A program made the translations under genes and the position numbers. Positions 37,555 through 47,410 of a stretch of DNA of 64,000 nt are shown piece by piece; within the stretch, counting starts at the first letter, position 1; every line of letters begins with the position of its first letter. This DNA comes from Mycobacterium sp. Z3061 (lineage in GTDB: Bacteria > Actinomycetota > Actinomycetes > Mycobacteriales > Mycobacteriaceae), in the NCBI RefSeq assembly GCF_031583025.1, contig NZ_CP134062.1, forward strand, positions 4,588,001 through 4,652,000, given 5' to 3'. The notes beneath the pieces were generated by a model, which saw nothing but the letters and a program-made list of their open reading frames with translations, was not told the origin of the DNA and made no database searches.

Positions 37555-37983
37555 TCAGCCCTGGGTGATGTAGGACTGCAGCTGCTGCTGCTCGGCCTCG
37601 AGCTCACCCATGCGGGTCTTGACCACGTCACCGATGCTGACGATTCCGATCAGCTTGCGGCCGTCGAGCACCGGCACGTGCCGCACCCGGTTCTGGGTCA
37701 TCAACACGCTGATGTTGTCCACCGTGTCGGACTTCGTACAGGTGGCGACGGCACTGGTCATGATCTTGGAGACGGGCCGCGACAACACGCTGGCACCGTG
37801 CACGTGCAGTTGGCGCACCACGTCGCGTTCCGACACGATGCCGACCACGCCCTCGTCGCCCATCACCACCATGGCGCCGATGTTCTGTTCGGCCAGACCG
37901 GCAAGCAGTTCCCGGACCGTCGCGTCTGGGTTGATCGTCGTCACCGCCGCACCCTTGTTCCGCAAGACGTCCGCGATCCGCAT
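37555..37983 (-). CDS. CBS-domain protein, Rv2406c homologue
   Basis: A 142-residue protein made of two CBS motifs: residues 8-65 (TVRELLAGLAEQNIGAMVVMGDEGVVGIVSERDVVR) and 75-128 (TVDNISVLMTQNRVRHVPVLDGRKLIGIVSIGDVV). CBS pairs bind adenosine nucleotides and regulate partner proteins. There is no fused catalytic domain. ATG 37983 has GGGAGGC upstream. It corresponds by order to Rv2406c; the partner is unknown. Confidence 0.92.
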   Translation of the reverse strand: MRIADVLRNKGAAVTTINPDATVRELLAGLAEQNIGAMVVMGDEGVVGIVSERDVVRQLHVHGASVLSRPVSKIMTSAVATCTKSDTVDNISVLMTQNRVRHVPVLDGRKLIGIVSIGDVVKTRMGELEAEQQQLQSYITQG

Positions 37984-38123
37984 CAATGCCTCCCGTCGGT
38001 GGTGATCTGATTCACACAGGCTACGACTAACTCGGCCGACGGGAAAGGAGACATCCTGTCCCGCGGGCACCCGAATCGGCCGATTGCGGTGAACACATCG
38101 GGCCGGCTTGCAAGGATGGGGCC

Positions 38124-38966
38124 ATGATCGAGGTCACGCTGCTCGGAACCGGAAGCCCCATCCCAGATCCCAACCGCGCCGGACCGGCCACCCTGGTGCG
38201 CGCGGGCGGGCAGGTGTTCCTGGTGGATTGTGGCCGCGGGGTGCTGCAGCGTGCGGCTGCGGTGGGCGTCGGCGCCGCCGGACTGTCGGCGCTGCTGCTC
38301 ACCCATCTGCACAGTGACCACATCGCCGAGCTCGGGGACGTGCTCATCACCAGTTGGGTGACCAACTTCGCGCCCGATCCCCCGCCGCTGCAGATCATCG
38401 GCCCGCCGGGAACCGCGGAGGTGGTGGAGGCGACGCTGAAGGCGTTCGGCCACGACATCGGTTACCGCATCGCCCACCACGCCGACCTGAACGCACCGCC
38501 GCCGATCGAGGTCCATGAGCACACCGACGGGCCGGTGTGGGACCGCGACGGCGTGACGATTCGGGTGGCGCCGACCGATCACCGTCCGGTCGCGCCCACC
38601 ATCGGATTCCGCATCGAGTTCGACGGCGCGTCGGTGGTGCTGGCGGGTGACACCGTGCCATGCCCCACCTTGGACGAATTAGCCTCTGGCGCAGATGCTT
38701 TGGTGCACACGGTGATCCGCAAGGACATCCTGGCCCACGTTCCGCAGCAGCGGGTGAAGGACGTCTGCGACTACCACTCGTCGGTGCAGGAGGCCGCCGC
38801 GACCGCCGCCCGCGCGGGCGTGGGCACCCTGATCATGACGCACTATGTGCCCGCCGTCGTGCCGGGCCAGGAGGAGCAGTGGCGGGCGTTGGCCGCCACC
38901 GAGTTCGGCGGACGAGTTGAGTTGGGCGACGACCTGCACCGTGTGGACGTCTCGGCGCGGCGGTAA
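38124..38966 (+). CDS. Metallo-beta-lactamase fold hydrolase, RNase Z-like (Rv2407 homologue)
   Basis: A 280-residue MBL protein. It begins [20 protein letters not shown] and carries the zinc motif [15 protein letters not shown] (HxHxDH), then VVLAGDT and LIMTHYVPA for the remaining ligands. The pattern is that of the RNase Z/arylsulfatase group of MBL enzymes; the M. tuberculosis homologue is annotated as ribonuclease Z. A tRNA 3' processing role is probable but an alternative hydrolase role is possible. Confidence 0.88.
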   Translation: MIEVTLLGTGSPIPDPNRAGPATLVRAGGQVFLVDCGRGVLQRAAAVGVGAAGLSALLLTHLHSDHIAELGDVLITSWVTNFAPDPPPLQIIGPPGTAEVVEATLKAFGHDIGYRIAHHADLNAPPPIEVHEHTDGPVWDRDGVTIRVAPTDHRPVAPTIGFRIEFDGASVVLAGDTVPCPTLDELASGADALVHTVIRKDILAHVPQQRVKDVCDYHSSVQEAAATAARAGVGTLIMTHYVPAVVPGQEEQWRALAATEFGGRVELGDDLHRVDVSARR

Positions 38967-39054
38967 CGGCCACGCTTCGTCCAGGTGGAAATGGATGTCC
39001 TCGCACTGACATCGAGGTACTATCCGCTCCTGCCGATTCGTCGAAAGGTGCCGC

Positions 39055-40461
39055 ATGTCGTGGTTCGCCGTGGGGCCAGAGGCAGTCGCGGCTGCCGCGG
39101 ACAGCCTGGCTGGCGTTGGCTCCACGATCGGTGAGGCCAATGTCGCCGCGGCTCTGCAAACGGCCGGCGTGCCGGCGGCCGCGGCCGATCAGGTCTCGGC
39201 GGCGGTAGCGGCGTTCTGGGGATCGCACGCGCAGGGCTACCAGAACATCGGCGCTCAGATGTCGGCGTTTCACGACCAGTTCGTCCAGGCGCTGAACAGT
39301 AGTGGCGCGGCCTACGCCAACGCCGAGGCGGCAGCCGCGTCGCCGCTGCAGGATCTGCTCGGTGTCATCAACGCGCCCACTCAGCAGCTGCTCGGGCGGC
39401 CGCTGATCGGTGACGGCGCGGACGGCGCAACCGTCGGCGGGATCGGCCAGGCGGGCGGCGCCGGCGGACTGCTCTACGGCAACGGCGGCCGCGGCGGCAA
39501 CAGCACGCTCGTGGGCGTCCCGGGCGGAAACGGCGGTGCCGCCGGCCTGATCGGCAACGGCGGTGCGGGTGGCACCAGCGCCGCGGGCGCCGCGGGCGGA
39601 AGCGGCGGCAACGCGTGGCTGCTCGGCTCCGGCGGAGCGGGCGGCGCCGGAGTAGCCGCCACCGCCTCCAGCGCGTCCGGCATCGGCGGGAACGGCGGCT
39701 CGGGTGGCCTGTTGTACGGCAACGGCGGTTCCGGCGGTGCCGGCGGGTTGGGCAACGGCACGAACGCGGGCGGTGCCGGCGGTGCGGGCGGTGACGCGCA
39801 AGTGTTCGGCAACGGCGGTGCCGGCGGGCTCGGCGGTTCCGGCGCATTCGTCCCGGGCGGCACGCAGGGCGGTCAAGGCGGCGACGGCGGCGCCGGCGGC
39901 GCCCTGTTCGGCGTCGGCGGGGTCGGCGGAGGCGGGGGCAACGGCGACTTCGGGGGCAATGGCGGCGAAGGTGGTCTGGCCGGATACGGGTTCGGCAATG
40001 GTGGCCACGGCGGCATCGGCGGAGCGGGGGCCGCCTTTGGCGGCAGCGGAGGCGACGGCGGCCGCTCGGCGCTCATCTTCGGCTTCGCCGGCGGCGGTGG
40101 CGACGGCGGCAGTGGCCTCGGACCGACCCCCAACTCCGGCGGCAGCGGCGGCGTCGGCGGCCTGGTCGGCTTGTTCGGAATCGCCGGCGACGGCGGCAAC
40201 GGCGGCGCCGGTGGCGGCTTCGGCGGCCAGGGTGGCAGCGGGGCACTGGTCATCGGCAACGCCGGGAACGGGGGCGCCGGCGGCGTCGGTACCGCAACCA
40301 GTCCGACCGGCGGTCCGGGCGGGGCCGGTGGCGATGCCCAGTTCATCGGCAACGGCGGCAACGGCGGACCCGGCGGGGTAGGCGTGCCACCTGGCACCAA
40401 TGGTGCAGGTGGGGCCGGTGGTGCCCCTGGTACTTTCGGCAGCCCCGGACTGCACGGCTAA
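39055..40461 (+). CDS. PE_PGRS family protein
   Basis: A 468-residue protein. The N-terminal PE domain (about 1-95) has the helical pair and the ESX secretion signature YANAE (YxxxD/E) near residue 87. A short linker with [18 protein letters not shown] follows, the conserved junction in PE_PGRS proteins. From about residue 125 it is a glycine-rich array of GGxGGx repeats with NGGxGG units to the end. It would be exported by ESX-5 to the cell surface. The GC-rich repeat creates long false frames on the other strand. Confidence 0.95.
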   Translation: MSWFAVGPEAVAAAADSLAGVGSTIGEANVAAALQTAGVPAAAADQVSAAVAAFWGSHAQGYQNIGAQMSAFHDQFVQALNSSGAAYANAEAAAASPLQDLLGVINAPTQQLLGRPLIGDGADGATVGGIGQAGGAGGLLYGNGGRGGNSTLVGVPGGNGGAAGLIGNGGAGGTSAAGAAGGSGGNAWLLGSGGAGGAGVAATASSASGIGGNGGSGGLLYGNGGSGGAGGLGNGTNAGGAGGAGGDAQVFGNGGAGGLGGSGAFVPGGTQGGQGGDGGAGGALFGVGGVGGGGGNGDFGGNGGEGGLAGYGFGNGGHGGIGGAGAAFGGSGGDGGRSALIFGFAGGGGDGGSGLGPTPNSGGSGGVGGLVGLFGIAGDGGNGGAGGGFGGQGGSGALVIGNAGNGGAGGVGTATSPTGGPGGAGGDAQFIGNGGNGGPGGVGVPPGTNGAGGAGGAPGTFGSPGLHG

Positions 40462-40580
40462 GCAGACACGCGAATATAAATTCGTGCAGCGGCAACGGCT
40501 CAAAGCGCGTAATAATAGTTAGCGGGGCGAAAAGGCGGGCTTCCGTCGTCACCCATCGTCGCCGAACTCGAGGTTGCCGC

Positions 40581-40910
40581 ATGTCGTGGTTTGTCGCAGG
40601 ACCGGAGGCGATAGCCGCTGCGGCGAGCGACCTGGCCCGCATCGGGTCGACCATCGGCGAATCCAACACGGCTACCGCTCAGCAGACGGCAGCAATACCC
40701 GCGTCCGCCGCCGACGGGGTTTCCGCGGCCGTCGCCTCGTTCTGGAACGCGCACGCCCAGGGTTACCAGGACATCAGCGCCCAGATGTCGGCGTTCCACG
40801 AAAAGTTCGTCCAGGCACTGACCGCCGGCGGCGCCGCCTACGGCAACACCGAGGCGGCCGCCGCCTCGTCGCTGCAGGGCGCCCGCGATCTGCTGGGCCC
40901 GTCGGCCTGA
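40581..40910 (+). CDS. PE family protein without PGRS domain
   Basis: A 109-residue protein that is one PE domain, very similar to the PE part of the upstream PE_PGRS gene (MSWFVAGPEAIAAAASDLA; HAQGYQDISAQMSAFHEKFVQAL; YGNTE secretion motif). It probably arose by tandem duplication. The sequences just before the two start codons are also alike (ggtgccgc/ggttgccgc before ATG). No PPE partner gene is adjacent. Confidence 0.92.
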   Translation: MSWFVAGPEAIAAAASDLARIGSTIGESNTATAQQTAAIPASAADGVSAAVASFWNAHAQGYQDISAQMSAFHEKFVQALTAGGAAYGNTEAAAASSLQGARDLLGPSA

Positions 40911-40917
40911 CGCGGCA

Positions 40918-41757
40918 CTAGGCCAACCGGGTGATCTCGACTTCCACGTCGAGGTCGGTCGCGCCCAGCCCGGAGTAGATACCTTTCAGCGGCGACACGT
41001 CGGCGTAGTCGCGGCCGACGCCGACGCTGATGTACTGCTCGGAGATCTCGGTGTCGTTGGTGGGGTCATAGTTCAACCAGCCGCCGACCCACGCCTGGAT
41101 CCAGGCGTGGCTGCGGCCCGCGACTGTCTTGCCGATCACGGCGTCGGGCTTGGGGTGCAGATAACCGGACACGTAGCGACCGGGAATTCCCATGCTGCGC
41201 AACAAGATCAGCGTCAGGTGCGCGAAATCCTGGCACACGCCCTTGCCCTTTTCCAACGCGTCCAGGCCGGAGGAATGCACGCCGGTGGTGCCGGGCAGGT
41301 AGTCCAGCTCGCTGCGCGCCCAGCGGGCCGCGGCGACGACGGCCTCGCTCGGGTCATGGTTCTTGGTGATCCGTTTGCCCACGGCGGCAACACGTTTGCT
41401 GTTCGGGGTGTAGTCGGTGGGGCGCAGCACCTCGTCGTAGCGGTCGATGACCGCCGCCGACTGCAGCTCCTCCCAACTCGTCTTCTCCGCCGGCGGTTCC
41501 GGCCGCTCGGTCTCCACCACCGAGGAGGACGTCACGGTCAACTCGGTGTGCGGCGCGTGCAGGTCGAATGCGGTGACCGCGGTCCCCCAGTAGTCGATGT
41601 AGCGGTAGGACCGGGTGGCCGGGATGGTCTCCACCCGGTTGAGCACCACGTTCTGCCTGGTGTTGGAGCGCGGCGTGAGCCGAGCCTCGTTGTAGGACGC
41701 CGTCACCGGCGACCGGTACGCATACCCGGTGGTGTGCACCACCCGCATCCGCCACAT
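40918..41757 (-). CDS. Transglutaminase-like protein, Rv2409c homologue
   Basis: A 279-residue protein with an N-terminal beta domain (MRVVHTTGYAYRSPVTASYNEARLTPR) and a transglutaminase-like core. The catalytic Cys is in GKGVCQDFAHLTLILLRSMGIPGRYVSGYL, the His in SHAWIQAWVGGWLNYDPTND, with Asp in the latter. Length equals the H37Rv homologue as I recall it. It is last in a three-gene operon with overlapping start/stop codons (ATG shares a base with the alpha-E gene stop). The trio is conserved in many bacteria and is thought to make or ligate a peptide; its product is unknown in mycobacteria. Confidence 0.92.
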   Translation of the reverse strand: MWRMRVVHTTGYAYRSPVTASYNEARLTPRSNTRQNVVLNRVETIPATRSYRYIDYWGTAVTAFDLHAPHTELTVTSSSVVETERPEPPAEKTSWEELQSAAVIDRYDEVLRPTDYTPNSKRVAAVGKRITKNHDPSEAVVAAARWARSELDYLPGTTGVHSSGLDALEKGKGVCQDFAHLTLILLRSMGIPGRYVSGYLHPKPDAVIGKTVAGRSHAWIQAWVGGWLNYDPTNDTEISEQYISVGVGRDYADVSPLKGIYSGLGATDLDVEVEITRLA

Positions 41758-42743
41758 CAGGATTCTCCTTGAGTTTCCAGCGCATCGGCCAACTCGTCAC
41801 GCTGCCGGGCATCCGTCCACGCCACCCACGGCGCGGCGTGAAAGTACTGCAGCGCCAACGCATCTCCGACATCTCGGCAGGTCCGTTGCAGGCCCGCCAG
41901 ACGGTTCTCCAGCGTTTCGAGGAGCACTCCGGGCTGGACGAATTCCAGCTCGCTGCGCGCCTGACCCAGCAGCCGCTGGGCTTCGGTGGTGGCCCCGATG
42001 CGACTCTGCGGATTGTGCAGCAGCTCTTCGAGATTGTGTTCGGCCAGCCTCAGCGAGTAGAACACCGAACGGGGAAAAAGCCGGTCCAGCAACATGAACT
42101 CGACCACCCGGGCGGCATCCAGCGCGCCACGGTAGGTCCGCAGATAAGTGTCGTGCGCGCCGGCCGAGCGCAGCAGTGTCACCCAGGCCGGTGACGACGC
42201 GCTGTCCCCTACCCGGGACAGCAACAACCGCACCGTCATGTCGACCCGCTCGATCGCACGCCCGAGGACCATGAAGCGGTAACCGTCGTCGCGGGACAAA
42301 GTGGAGTCGGCGAGCCCGGCGAACATCGCCGCGCGGCCCTCGATGAACGACAGAAACTCATGCGGCCCAAGACGTTTGGCGGCACGCTCCCGCTCCGGCA
42401 ACGCGTGGTAGGTGGTGTTGATGCACTCCCAGGTCTCGCTGGAGGTGACCTCGCGGGCCGATCGCGCATTCTCCCGCGCCGCCGAGATCGCGTCGACGAT
42501 CGAGCAGCCGCCTTCGGTGTTGGGGCTGAACGCCACCAGGTCGGTCAACGACCAGACGTCGAGCCGGTGATCGGGCGGCTCGATCCCGAGCACCTTCAGC
42601 AGCAGCCGGGAGGCCTGGTCGGGGTCGACGCTGGAGTCCTCGAGCAACTGGTGCACGGCGACATCCAGAATGCGGGCGGTGTCGTCGGCGCGTTCCACGT
42701 AGCGGCCGATCCAGTACAGCGCCTCGGCGTTACGTGCGAGCAT
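41757..42743 (-). CDS. Alpha-E domain protein, Rv2410c homologue
   Basis: A 328-residue, mostly helical protein with the alpha-E family start MLARNAEALYWIGRYVERADDTARILDV. It is the usual middle partner between a circularly permuted ATP-grasp protein and a transglutaminase-like protein. ATG 42743 overlaps the upstream stop (TGATG), and its own stop overlaps the next ATG the same way. An upstream in-frame extension to 43043 lies inside the ATP-grasp gene and is not coding. Molecular function unknown. Confidence 0.92.
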   Translation of the reverse strand: MLARNAEALYWIGRYVERADDTARILDVAVHQLLEDSSVDPDQASRLLLKVLGIEPPDHRLDVWSLTDLVAFSPNTEGGCSIVDAISAARENARSAREVTSSETWECINTTYHALPERERAAKRLGPHEFLSFIEGRAAMFAGLADSTLSRDDGYRFMVLGRAIERVDMTVRLLLSRVGDSASSPAWVTLLRSAGAHDTYLRTYRGALDAARVVEFMLLDRLFPRSVFYSLRLAEHNLEELLHNPQSRIGATTEAQRLLGQARSELEFVQPGVLLETLENRLAGLQRTCRDVGDALALQYFHAAPWVAWTDARQRDELADALETQGES

Positions 42744-44437
42744 CAGCCGATCACCTTCTGCTGTTGCTGCTGTTGTTGTTGTTCCTTCTTCGGCGAACCT
42801 TCCAGGGGCTGGTGCGGCTGCTGCTGGGGTTGTGTCTGCGCCGGCCGGTTGCCGTCGGGGTGCTGTTCGGGCACCGGCCCGGGCAGCGACCGCACCACCT
42901 GGGCGCGGCCCAGTTCGCGGGCGGCCACCGACGTGCGCGGCGCCAGCACCCAGGTGTCCTTGGAACCGCCGCCCTGACTGGAGTTCACCACCCGGGAACC
43001 TTCGACCAGCGCGGTGCGGGTCAGCCCGCCGGGGAGCACCCACACCTCGTTGCCGTCGTTGACGGCGAACGGCCGCAGGTCGACGTAGCGCGGCGCCAGG
43101 CTGCCCTCGATCCGGGTCGGCACGGTGGAGAGTTCCATCATGGGCTGGGCGATCCAGGCCCGCGGATCGTCGCGGATCTTCTTGCTGATCGCGGCGAGCT
43201 CCTTCTCGGAGGCTTCCGGGCCGAACACGATGCCGTAGCCGCCGGACCCCTCCACCGGCTTGATCACCAGCTCGCGCACCCGGTCCAGCACTTCTTCGCG
43301 TTCGTCGTCGAGCCAGCAGCGGTAGGTGTCGACGTTGGCCAGCAGCGGTTTCTCACCGAGGTAGTACTCGATGATGGTGGGCACGTAGGTGTAGACGAGC
43401 TTGTCGTCACCGACGCCGTTGCCGATCGAGCTGGAGACGACGACGTTGCCGGCACGAGCGGCGTTGACCAGCCCGGCCACCCCGAGCACCGAGTCGGCCC
43501 GGAACTGCAGCGGGTCCAGGAAGGCGTCGTCGATGCGACGGTAGATGACGTCGACCTGACGCTCCCCCTCGGTGGTGCGCATGTAGACCTGGTTGTCGCG
43601 ACAGAACAGGTCGCGACCCTCGACCAGTTCGACGCCCATCTGGCGAGCCAGCAGCGAGTGCTCGAAGTAGGCCGAGTTGTAGACGCCGGGGGTCAGCACC
43701 ACCACCGTGGGGTCGGCCTCGTTGGTGGCCGCCGAGTTGCGCAGCGCGCGCAGCAGGTGCGCGGAGTAGTCGTCGACGGTGCGCACCCGGTGGGTGGCGA
43801 ACAGATTGGGGAAGACGCGCGCCATCGTGCGCCGGTTTTCCATGACATACGACACACCCGACGGCGAGCGCAGGTTGTCCTCGAGGACGCGGAAGTCGCC
43901 CTTGTCGTCGCGGATCAGGTCGATCCCGGCGACGTGGATCCGCACGCCGTTGGGCGGGACGATTCCCACCGCCTCGCGGTGGAAGTGCTCGCACGAGGTG
44001 ATGAGCCGGCGCGGGATCACCCCGTCGCGCAGGATGTCCTGGTCGCCGTAGATGTCGTCGAGGTACATCTCGAGGGCTTTGACCCGCTGCTTGATGCCGC
44101 GTTCGAGCCGGGTCCACTCGGCGGCCGAGATCACCCGCGGCACCAGGTCCAGCGGGAACGGCCGCTCCTGGCCGGACAGGGAGAACGTGATGCCCTGATC
44201 GATGAACGCCCGGCCCAGCGCGTCGGCCCGGGCCTTGAGTTCGGAGGCGTCGGTGGGCGCGAGCTCGGCGTAGATGCCCTTGTACGGGCCGCGGACGTTG
44301 CCGTGGGCGTCGAACATCTCGTCGAAGGCTGCCGAATAGGCGTCGGAGGTGTTGTAGCCCTCGAAGATGCGCTCGGAACGGACGCGCGACCGCCGCTGGG
44401 TTGCCTCGATCTGGTTCGGAAAACTCACCTGTGTCAT
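42743..44437 (-). CDS. Circularly permuted ATP-grasp protein, Rv2411c homologue
   Basis: A 564-residue protein of the permuted ATP-grasp type, with AFDEMFDAHGNVRGPYKGIYAELA near the N-terminus, LEDNLRSPSGVSYVMENR, and the ATP-binding GIDLIRDDKGDFRVLEDN and VIKPVEGSGGYGIVFG segments. Enzymes of this fold form amide bonds with ATP. It leads the operon with the alpha-E and transglutaminase genes. The C-terminal 30 residues are unusual: EGSPKKEQ followed by a run of Gln, ending KVIG, encoded by CAG/CAA repeats at about 42755-42785. Confidence 0.92.
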   Translation of the reverse strand: MTQVSFPNQIEATQRRSRVRSERIFEGYNTSDAYSAAFDEMFDAHGNVRGPYKGIYAELAPTDASELKARADALGRAFIDQGITFSLSGQERPFPLDLVPRVISAAEWTRLERGIKQRVKALEMYLDDIYGDQDILRDGVIPRRLITSCEHFHREAVGIVPPNGVRIHVAGIDLIRDDKGDFRVLEDNLRSPSGVSYVMENRRTMARVFPNLFATHRVRTVDDYSAHLLRALRNSAATNEADPTVVVLTPGVYNSAYFEHSLLARQMGVELVEGRDLFCRDNQVYMRTTEGERQVDVIYRRIDDAFLDPLQFRADSVLGVAGLVNAARAGNVVVSSSIGNGVGDDKLVYTYVPTIIEYYLGEKPLLANVDTYRCWLDDEREEVLDRVRELVIKPVEGSGGYGIVFGPEASEKELAAISKKIRDDPRAWIAQPMMELSTVPTRIEGSLAPRYVDLRPFAVNDGNEVWVLPGGLTRTALVEGSRVVNSSQGGGSKDTWVLAPRTSVAARELGRAQVVRSLPGPVPEQHPDGNRPAQTQPQQQPHQPLEGSPKKEQQQQQQQQKVIG

Positions 44438-44578
44438 GCTGCCTCAATTCCCCCATCCCGGCAGACCGAGAGTTCCGCTTTTGGGCGAAAACGTAACCGA
44501 CTGATAACCTGAGCAGTCGCTATCGGGTTGCAGATACCCCGAGCAAAGCCAAAACGAAACGGGATAGGGAACTGACGC

Positions 44579-44842
44579 GTGGCCAACATCAAGTCGCAGC
44601 AGAAGCGCAACCGCACTAACGAGCGCGCGCGGCTGCGCAACAAGTCGGTGAAGTCTTCGCTCCGCACGGCCATCCGCGCGTTCCGCGAGGCCACTCACGC
44701 AGGCGAGAAGGAAAAGGCGGCCGAACTGCTGCAGGCGACCAGCCGCAAGCTGGACAAGGCCGCGAGCAAGGGCGTGATCCACAAGAACCAGGCTGCCAAC
44801 AAGAAGTCGGCGCTGGCGCGCTCGCTCAACAAGCTCGGCTGA
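44579..44842 (+). CDS. rpsT: 30S ribosomal protein S20
   Basis: An 87-residue basic protein that binds 16S rRNA, matching the family throughout: [22 protein letters not shown], then [16 protein letters not shown] and [23 protein letters not shown]. Start GTG 44579 is preceded by AGGGA. It is single-gene, divergent from the ATP-grasp operon and convergent with holA. Confidence 0.97.
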   Translation: MANIKSQQKRNRTNERARLRNKSVKSSLRTAIRAFREATHAGEKEKAAELLQATSRKLDKAASKGVIHKNQAANKKSALARSLNKLG

Positions 44843-44870
44843 GGCTTCTCCCGCTAACTGTGCGGGGCGG

Positions 44871-45848
44871 TCAATTCGAGGCCAGCTCCGCCACTTGCCG
44901 CACGGCGGACTCCAGCGCGTAGTCGGCGTCCACGACGGCCCCCTTCACATTCGCATTCAGGGTGGCGACCACCCGCGACGCGACCGCCAGCCGGTCCCGT
45001 GACCAGCGCCGGGCCTGCTTCTGTGCCTTCTGCACCCGCCACGGCGGCATTTTGAGTTGCCCGGCCAGCCGGTATGGGTCGCCGGACAGCGGCATCACCA
45101 CCCCGATGGTGTGGATCGCTTCCGCCAGGGCGTCAGCCAGGACCACCAGCGGCTCGCCGCGCAGCATCGCCCACCGCAGCGCCTCCGCGGCGCCGGCGAC
45201 GTCGCCGACCACCGCCTTGTCCGCGATGTCGAAGCCCTTCACCTCGGCCTTGCCGCTGTGGTAGCGCCGGACCGCGGCAGCATCGACCATCCCGCCGGTG
45301 TCGGCGACCAGTTGCGAACAGGCGGACGCAAGCTCCCGGATATCGGAGCCCACGGCATCCAGCAGCGCCGTCACGGTCTCGTCATCGACCCTGACCTTCA
45401 GCGCGCGGAACTCGCCGCGGACGAAGTCGCTGCGCTCGCCGGCCTTGGTGATTCGGGCGCACTGATGCACCTGGGCGCCTAACGACCGCAGGTCCGCGGC
45501 CAGTGCCTTGGCCCGCCCGCCGCCGGAGTGCACCACCACCAGCACCGTCCCCGCCGGTAGGTCCGCGGCGGCTGAGGCCACCAGGGCGGCCGCATCCTTG
45601 CCCGCCTCGCCGGCGGCTTCCAGCACGATGATCCGCTCCTCGGCGAACAGCGAGGGACTCAGCAGCTCGGTCAGCTCGTAGGTGCTGACATCGCCCGCCC
45701 GCATCCGGTTGACCGGGACGTCGGCGATCCCGGATTCCGCGCCGGCACCGGCCCGCTTCCGGGCTGACCGCAGTATCTGCGCGACGGCCCGCTCGATCAG
45801 CAGATCCTCTTCCCCCAGAACCAGGTGCAACGACGAATCCCCGCTCAC
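44871..45848 (-). CDS. holA: DNA polymerase III delta subunit HolA
   Basis: A 325-residue clamp-loader subunit, an AAA-like protein without ATPase motifs. It begins [24 protein letters not shown], followed by [45 protein letters not shown] and the C-terminal collar helices ([22 protein letters not shown]). It opens the beta clamp for the replisome. GTG 45848 is the start; comEC ends 13 nt upstream on the same strand, so they may be co-transcribed. Confidence 0.93.
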   Translation of the reverse strand: MSGDSSLHLVLGEEDLLIERAVAQILRSARKRAGAGAESGIADVPVNRMRAGDVSTYELTELLSPSLFAEERIIVLEAAGEAGKDAAALVASAAADLPAGTVLVVVHSGGGRAKALAADLRSLGAQVHQCARITKAGERSDFVRGEFRALKVRVDDETVTALLDAVGSDIRELASACSQLVADTGGMVDAAAVRRYHSGKAEVKGFDIADKAVVGDVAGAAEALRWAMLRGEPLVVLADALAEAIHTIGVVMPLSGDPYRLAGQLKMPPWRVQKAQKQARRWSRDRLAVASRVVATLNANVKGAVVDADYALESAVRQVAELASN

Positions 45849-45860
45849 CCCAAGATGGTG

Positions 45861-47405
45861 TCACGGAGGTACGACGGCTTCCGACACCGACCAGGCCAGC
45901 GCGCACCCCACGGTTGTCCAGGCCAGCACGACACGACCACCACGGCCGCGCGCCAGCACGACGACCAGGAGGGTCGCGCAGCCGACCACCAGCAGGCCAG
46001 CGACGCCGTCGGGCACCGGCACGCTCGCCCCCGGGACGCCAGATGCCCAGTGCGCGACACGCAGCACCCACCACACCTCGGGGCCGGTGAAACGGATCAG
46101 CAGTTGGGCACCGGCCGGCCAGCCGACCACCAGTGCTGCCGCCGCGGTACCCAGCACGGTGATGGGGACGACCACCGGTGCCACCACCAGGTTGGCCAGC
46201 ACGGCCACCAGGCTGAACCGCCCGGAGATGGCGGCGACCAGTGGCGCGGTCACCACCTGTGCTGCCCCGGCGACCGCGACCGCGTCGGCCAGCGGTTTCG
46301 GCCAGCCCCGTCCGACCAGCCGGCACGACCAGCCCGGGGCCACCACCACCAGCGCTGCGGTGGCGACCACCGACAACGCGAATCCCAGGTCGACGGCCAG
46401 TTGCGGAGCTATTGCCAACAACACCAGCACGGTCGCCGACAGCGCCGGGACAGCCTGGCGCCGACGTGAGGACAGCATCGCCACCAGCGCGATCGCGCCC
46501 ATCACGGCAGCCCGCAATACGCTCGCCGTCGGCTGCACGATGAACACGAAGGCGACCAGGGCCAGCCCGGCAAGCAGCACAGCCGGCCGTGGCCCCACCA
46601 GGCGCGCCGACAACAGCACCGCGGCACACACGATCGTGACGTTGGCCCCCGAGACGGCCGTCAGATGGGTCATGCCCGCCGCGCGGAACTCTCCGCTAGT
46701 GACCGTGGACACCCGCGAGGTGTCACCGAGCACCAGCGCGGGCAACATGGCGGCCTGGTCGGCGGGCAACACCCGGCGCACCGCGGCGGCGAACCGGCTG
46801 CGGACGGTAGACGCGGCCCGGTAGACCGCGGGTGCGCGGCCGAACTCGGGCCGGCCCGTCGCGGTGAGCACCGCGACCGTCAGATCGCGACGGTTCGGCC
46901 GGGCGATGCGCGCGGTGAACCGCACCGGCCGGCCCACCGTCAGCTCGTCCGCCGCACCGAATTCCGCGGTGTCGGCGAAAACTGTTGTGCATCCTGAACT
47001 TTCGTCGTCACCGAATCGTTGCAGGGTGGCCCGGAACAGCAACCGGCCGCGCGGCAACGGCCGCGGGGTCTCGCTCGGGACGACGGTCACCGGCGCCACC
47101 GTGCCGAACGCCGCGGCAATCGGGTGGCGAGCGGCCGCGTCCGCACGCAGCGCGATTGCCATCCCGTATCCCGCGCCCACCACCCCGACCGCCATCAGCC
47201 CGGCGCAGACCGCGGCCGGCGCCGATCGGCACCGCGCCCGTCGCCACAGCGCCGCCGCGGCGATGGCCACCACCGCGCAGCAGCCGGCCGGCGCGGCGCC
47301 GGCCGGCCATACCGTGCCGGCCGCTGTCACGATCCATCCGGTCACCGCGGCCGGAACCAGTCGCACATCCAGGCGCTCCACCGGATCGGGCTGCGGCCGG
47401 CGCAC
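45861..47405 (-). CDS. comEC: ComEC/Rec2-like membrane protein
   Basis: A 514-residue polytopic protein with the competence domain. The core is HLTAVSGANVTIVCAAVLL (the conserved H/SG-N competence motif), with many Ala/Val-rich helices before and after. In competent bacteria ComEC forms the DNA channel; the mycobacterial form is shorter than B. subtilis ComEC because it lacks the C-terminal metallo-beta-lactamase domain. Natural transformation is not established in mycobacteria. Gene order comEA-comEC-holA is the same as in H37Rv (Rv2415c-Rv2413c). Confidence 0.92.
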   Translation of the reverse strand: MRRPQPDPVERLDVRLVPAAVTGWIVTAAGTVWPAGAAPAGCCAVVAIAAAALWRRARCRSAPAAVCAGLMAVGVVGAGYGMAIALRADAAARHPIAAAFGTVAPVTVVPSETPRPLPRGRLLFRATLQRFGDDESSGCTTVFADTAEFGAADELTVGRPVRFTARIARPNRRDLTVAVLTATGRPEFGRAPAVYRAASTVRSRFAAAVRRVLPADQAAMLPALVLGDTSRVSTVTSGEFRAAGMTHLTAVSGANVTIVCAAVLLSARLVGPRPAVLLAGLALVAFVFIVQPTASVLRAAVMGAIALVAMLSSRRRQAVPALSATVLVLLAIAPQLAVDLGFALSVVATAALVVVAPGWSCRLVGRGWPKPLADAVAVAGAAQVVTAPLVAAISGRFSLVAVLANLVVAPVVVPITVLGTAAAALVVGWPAGAQLLIRFTGPEVWWVLRVAHWASGVPGASVPVPDGVAGLLVVGCATLLVVVLARGRGGRVVLAWTTVGCALAWSVSEAVVPP

Positions 47406-47410
47406 GGGGG

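Noticed and set aside
36843..37983. Toxin-antitoxin module formed by the PemK-like protein and the CBS gene
   Set aside because: The genes are convergent and the CBS protein has no antitoxin features.
38833..40503. 556-residue minus-strand frame across PE_PGRS
   Set aside because: It arises from the complement of the GGC-rich repeat (Ala/Val/Thr-rich nonsense), with no start signal or motif.
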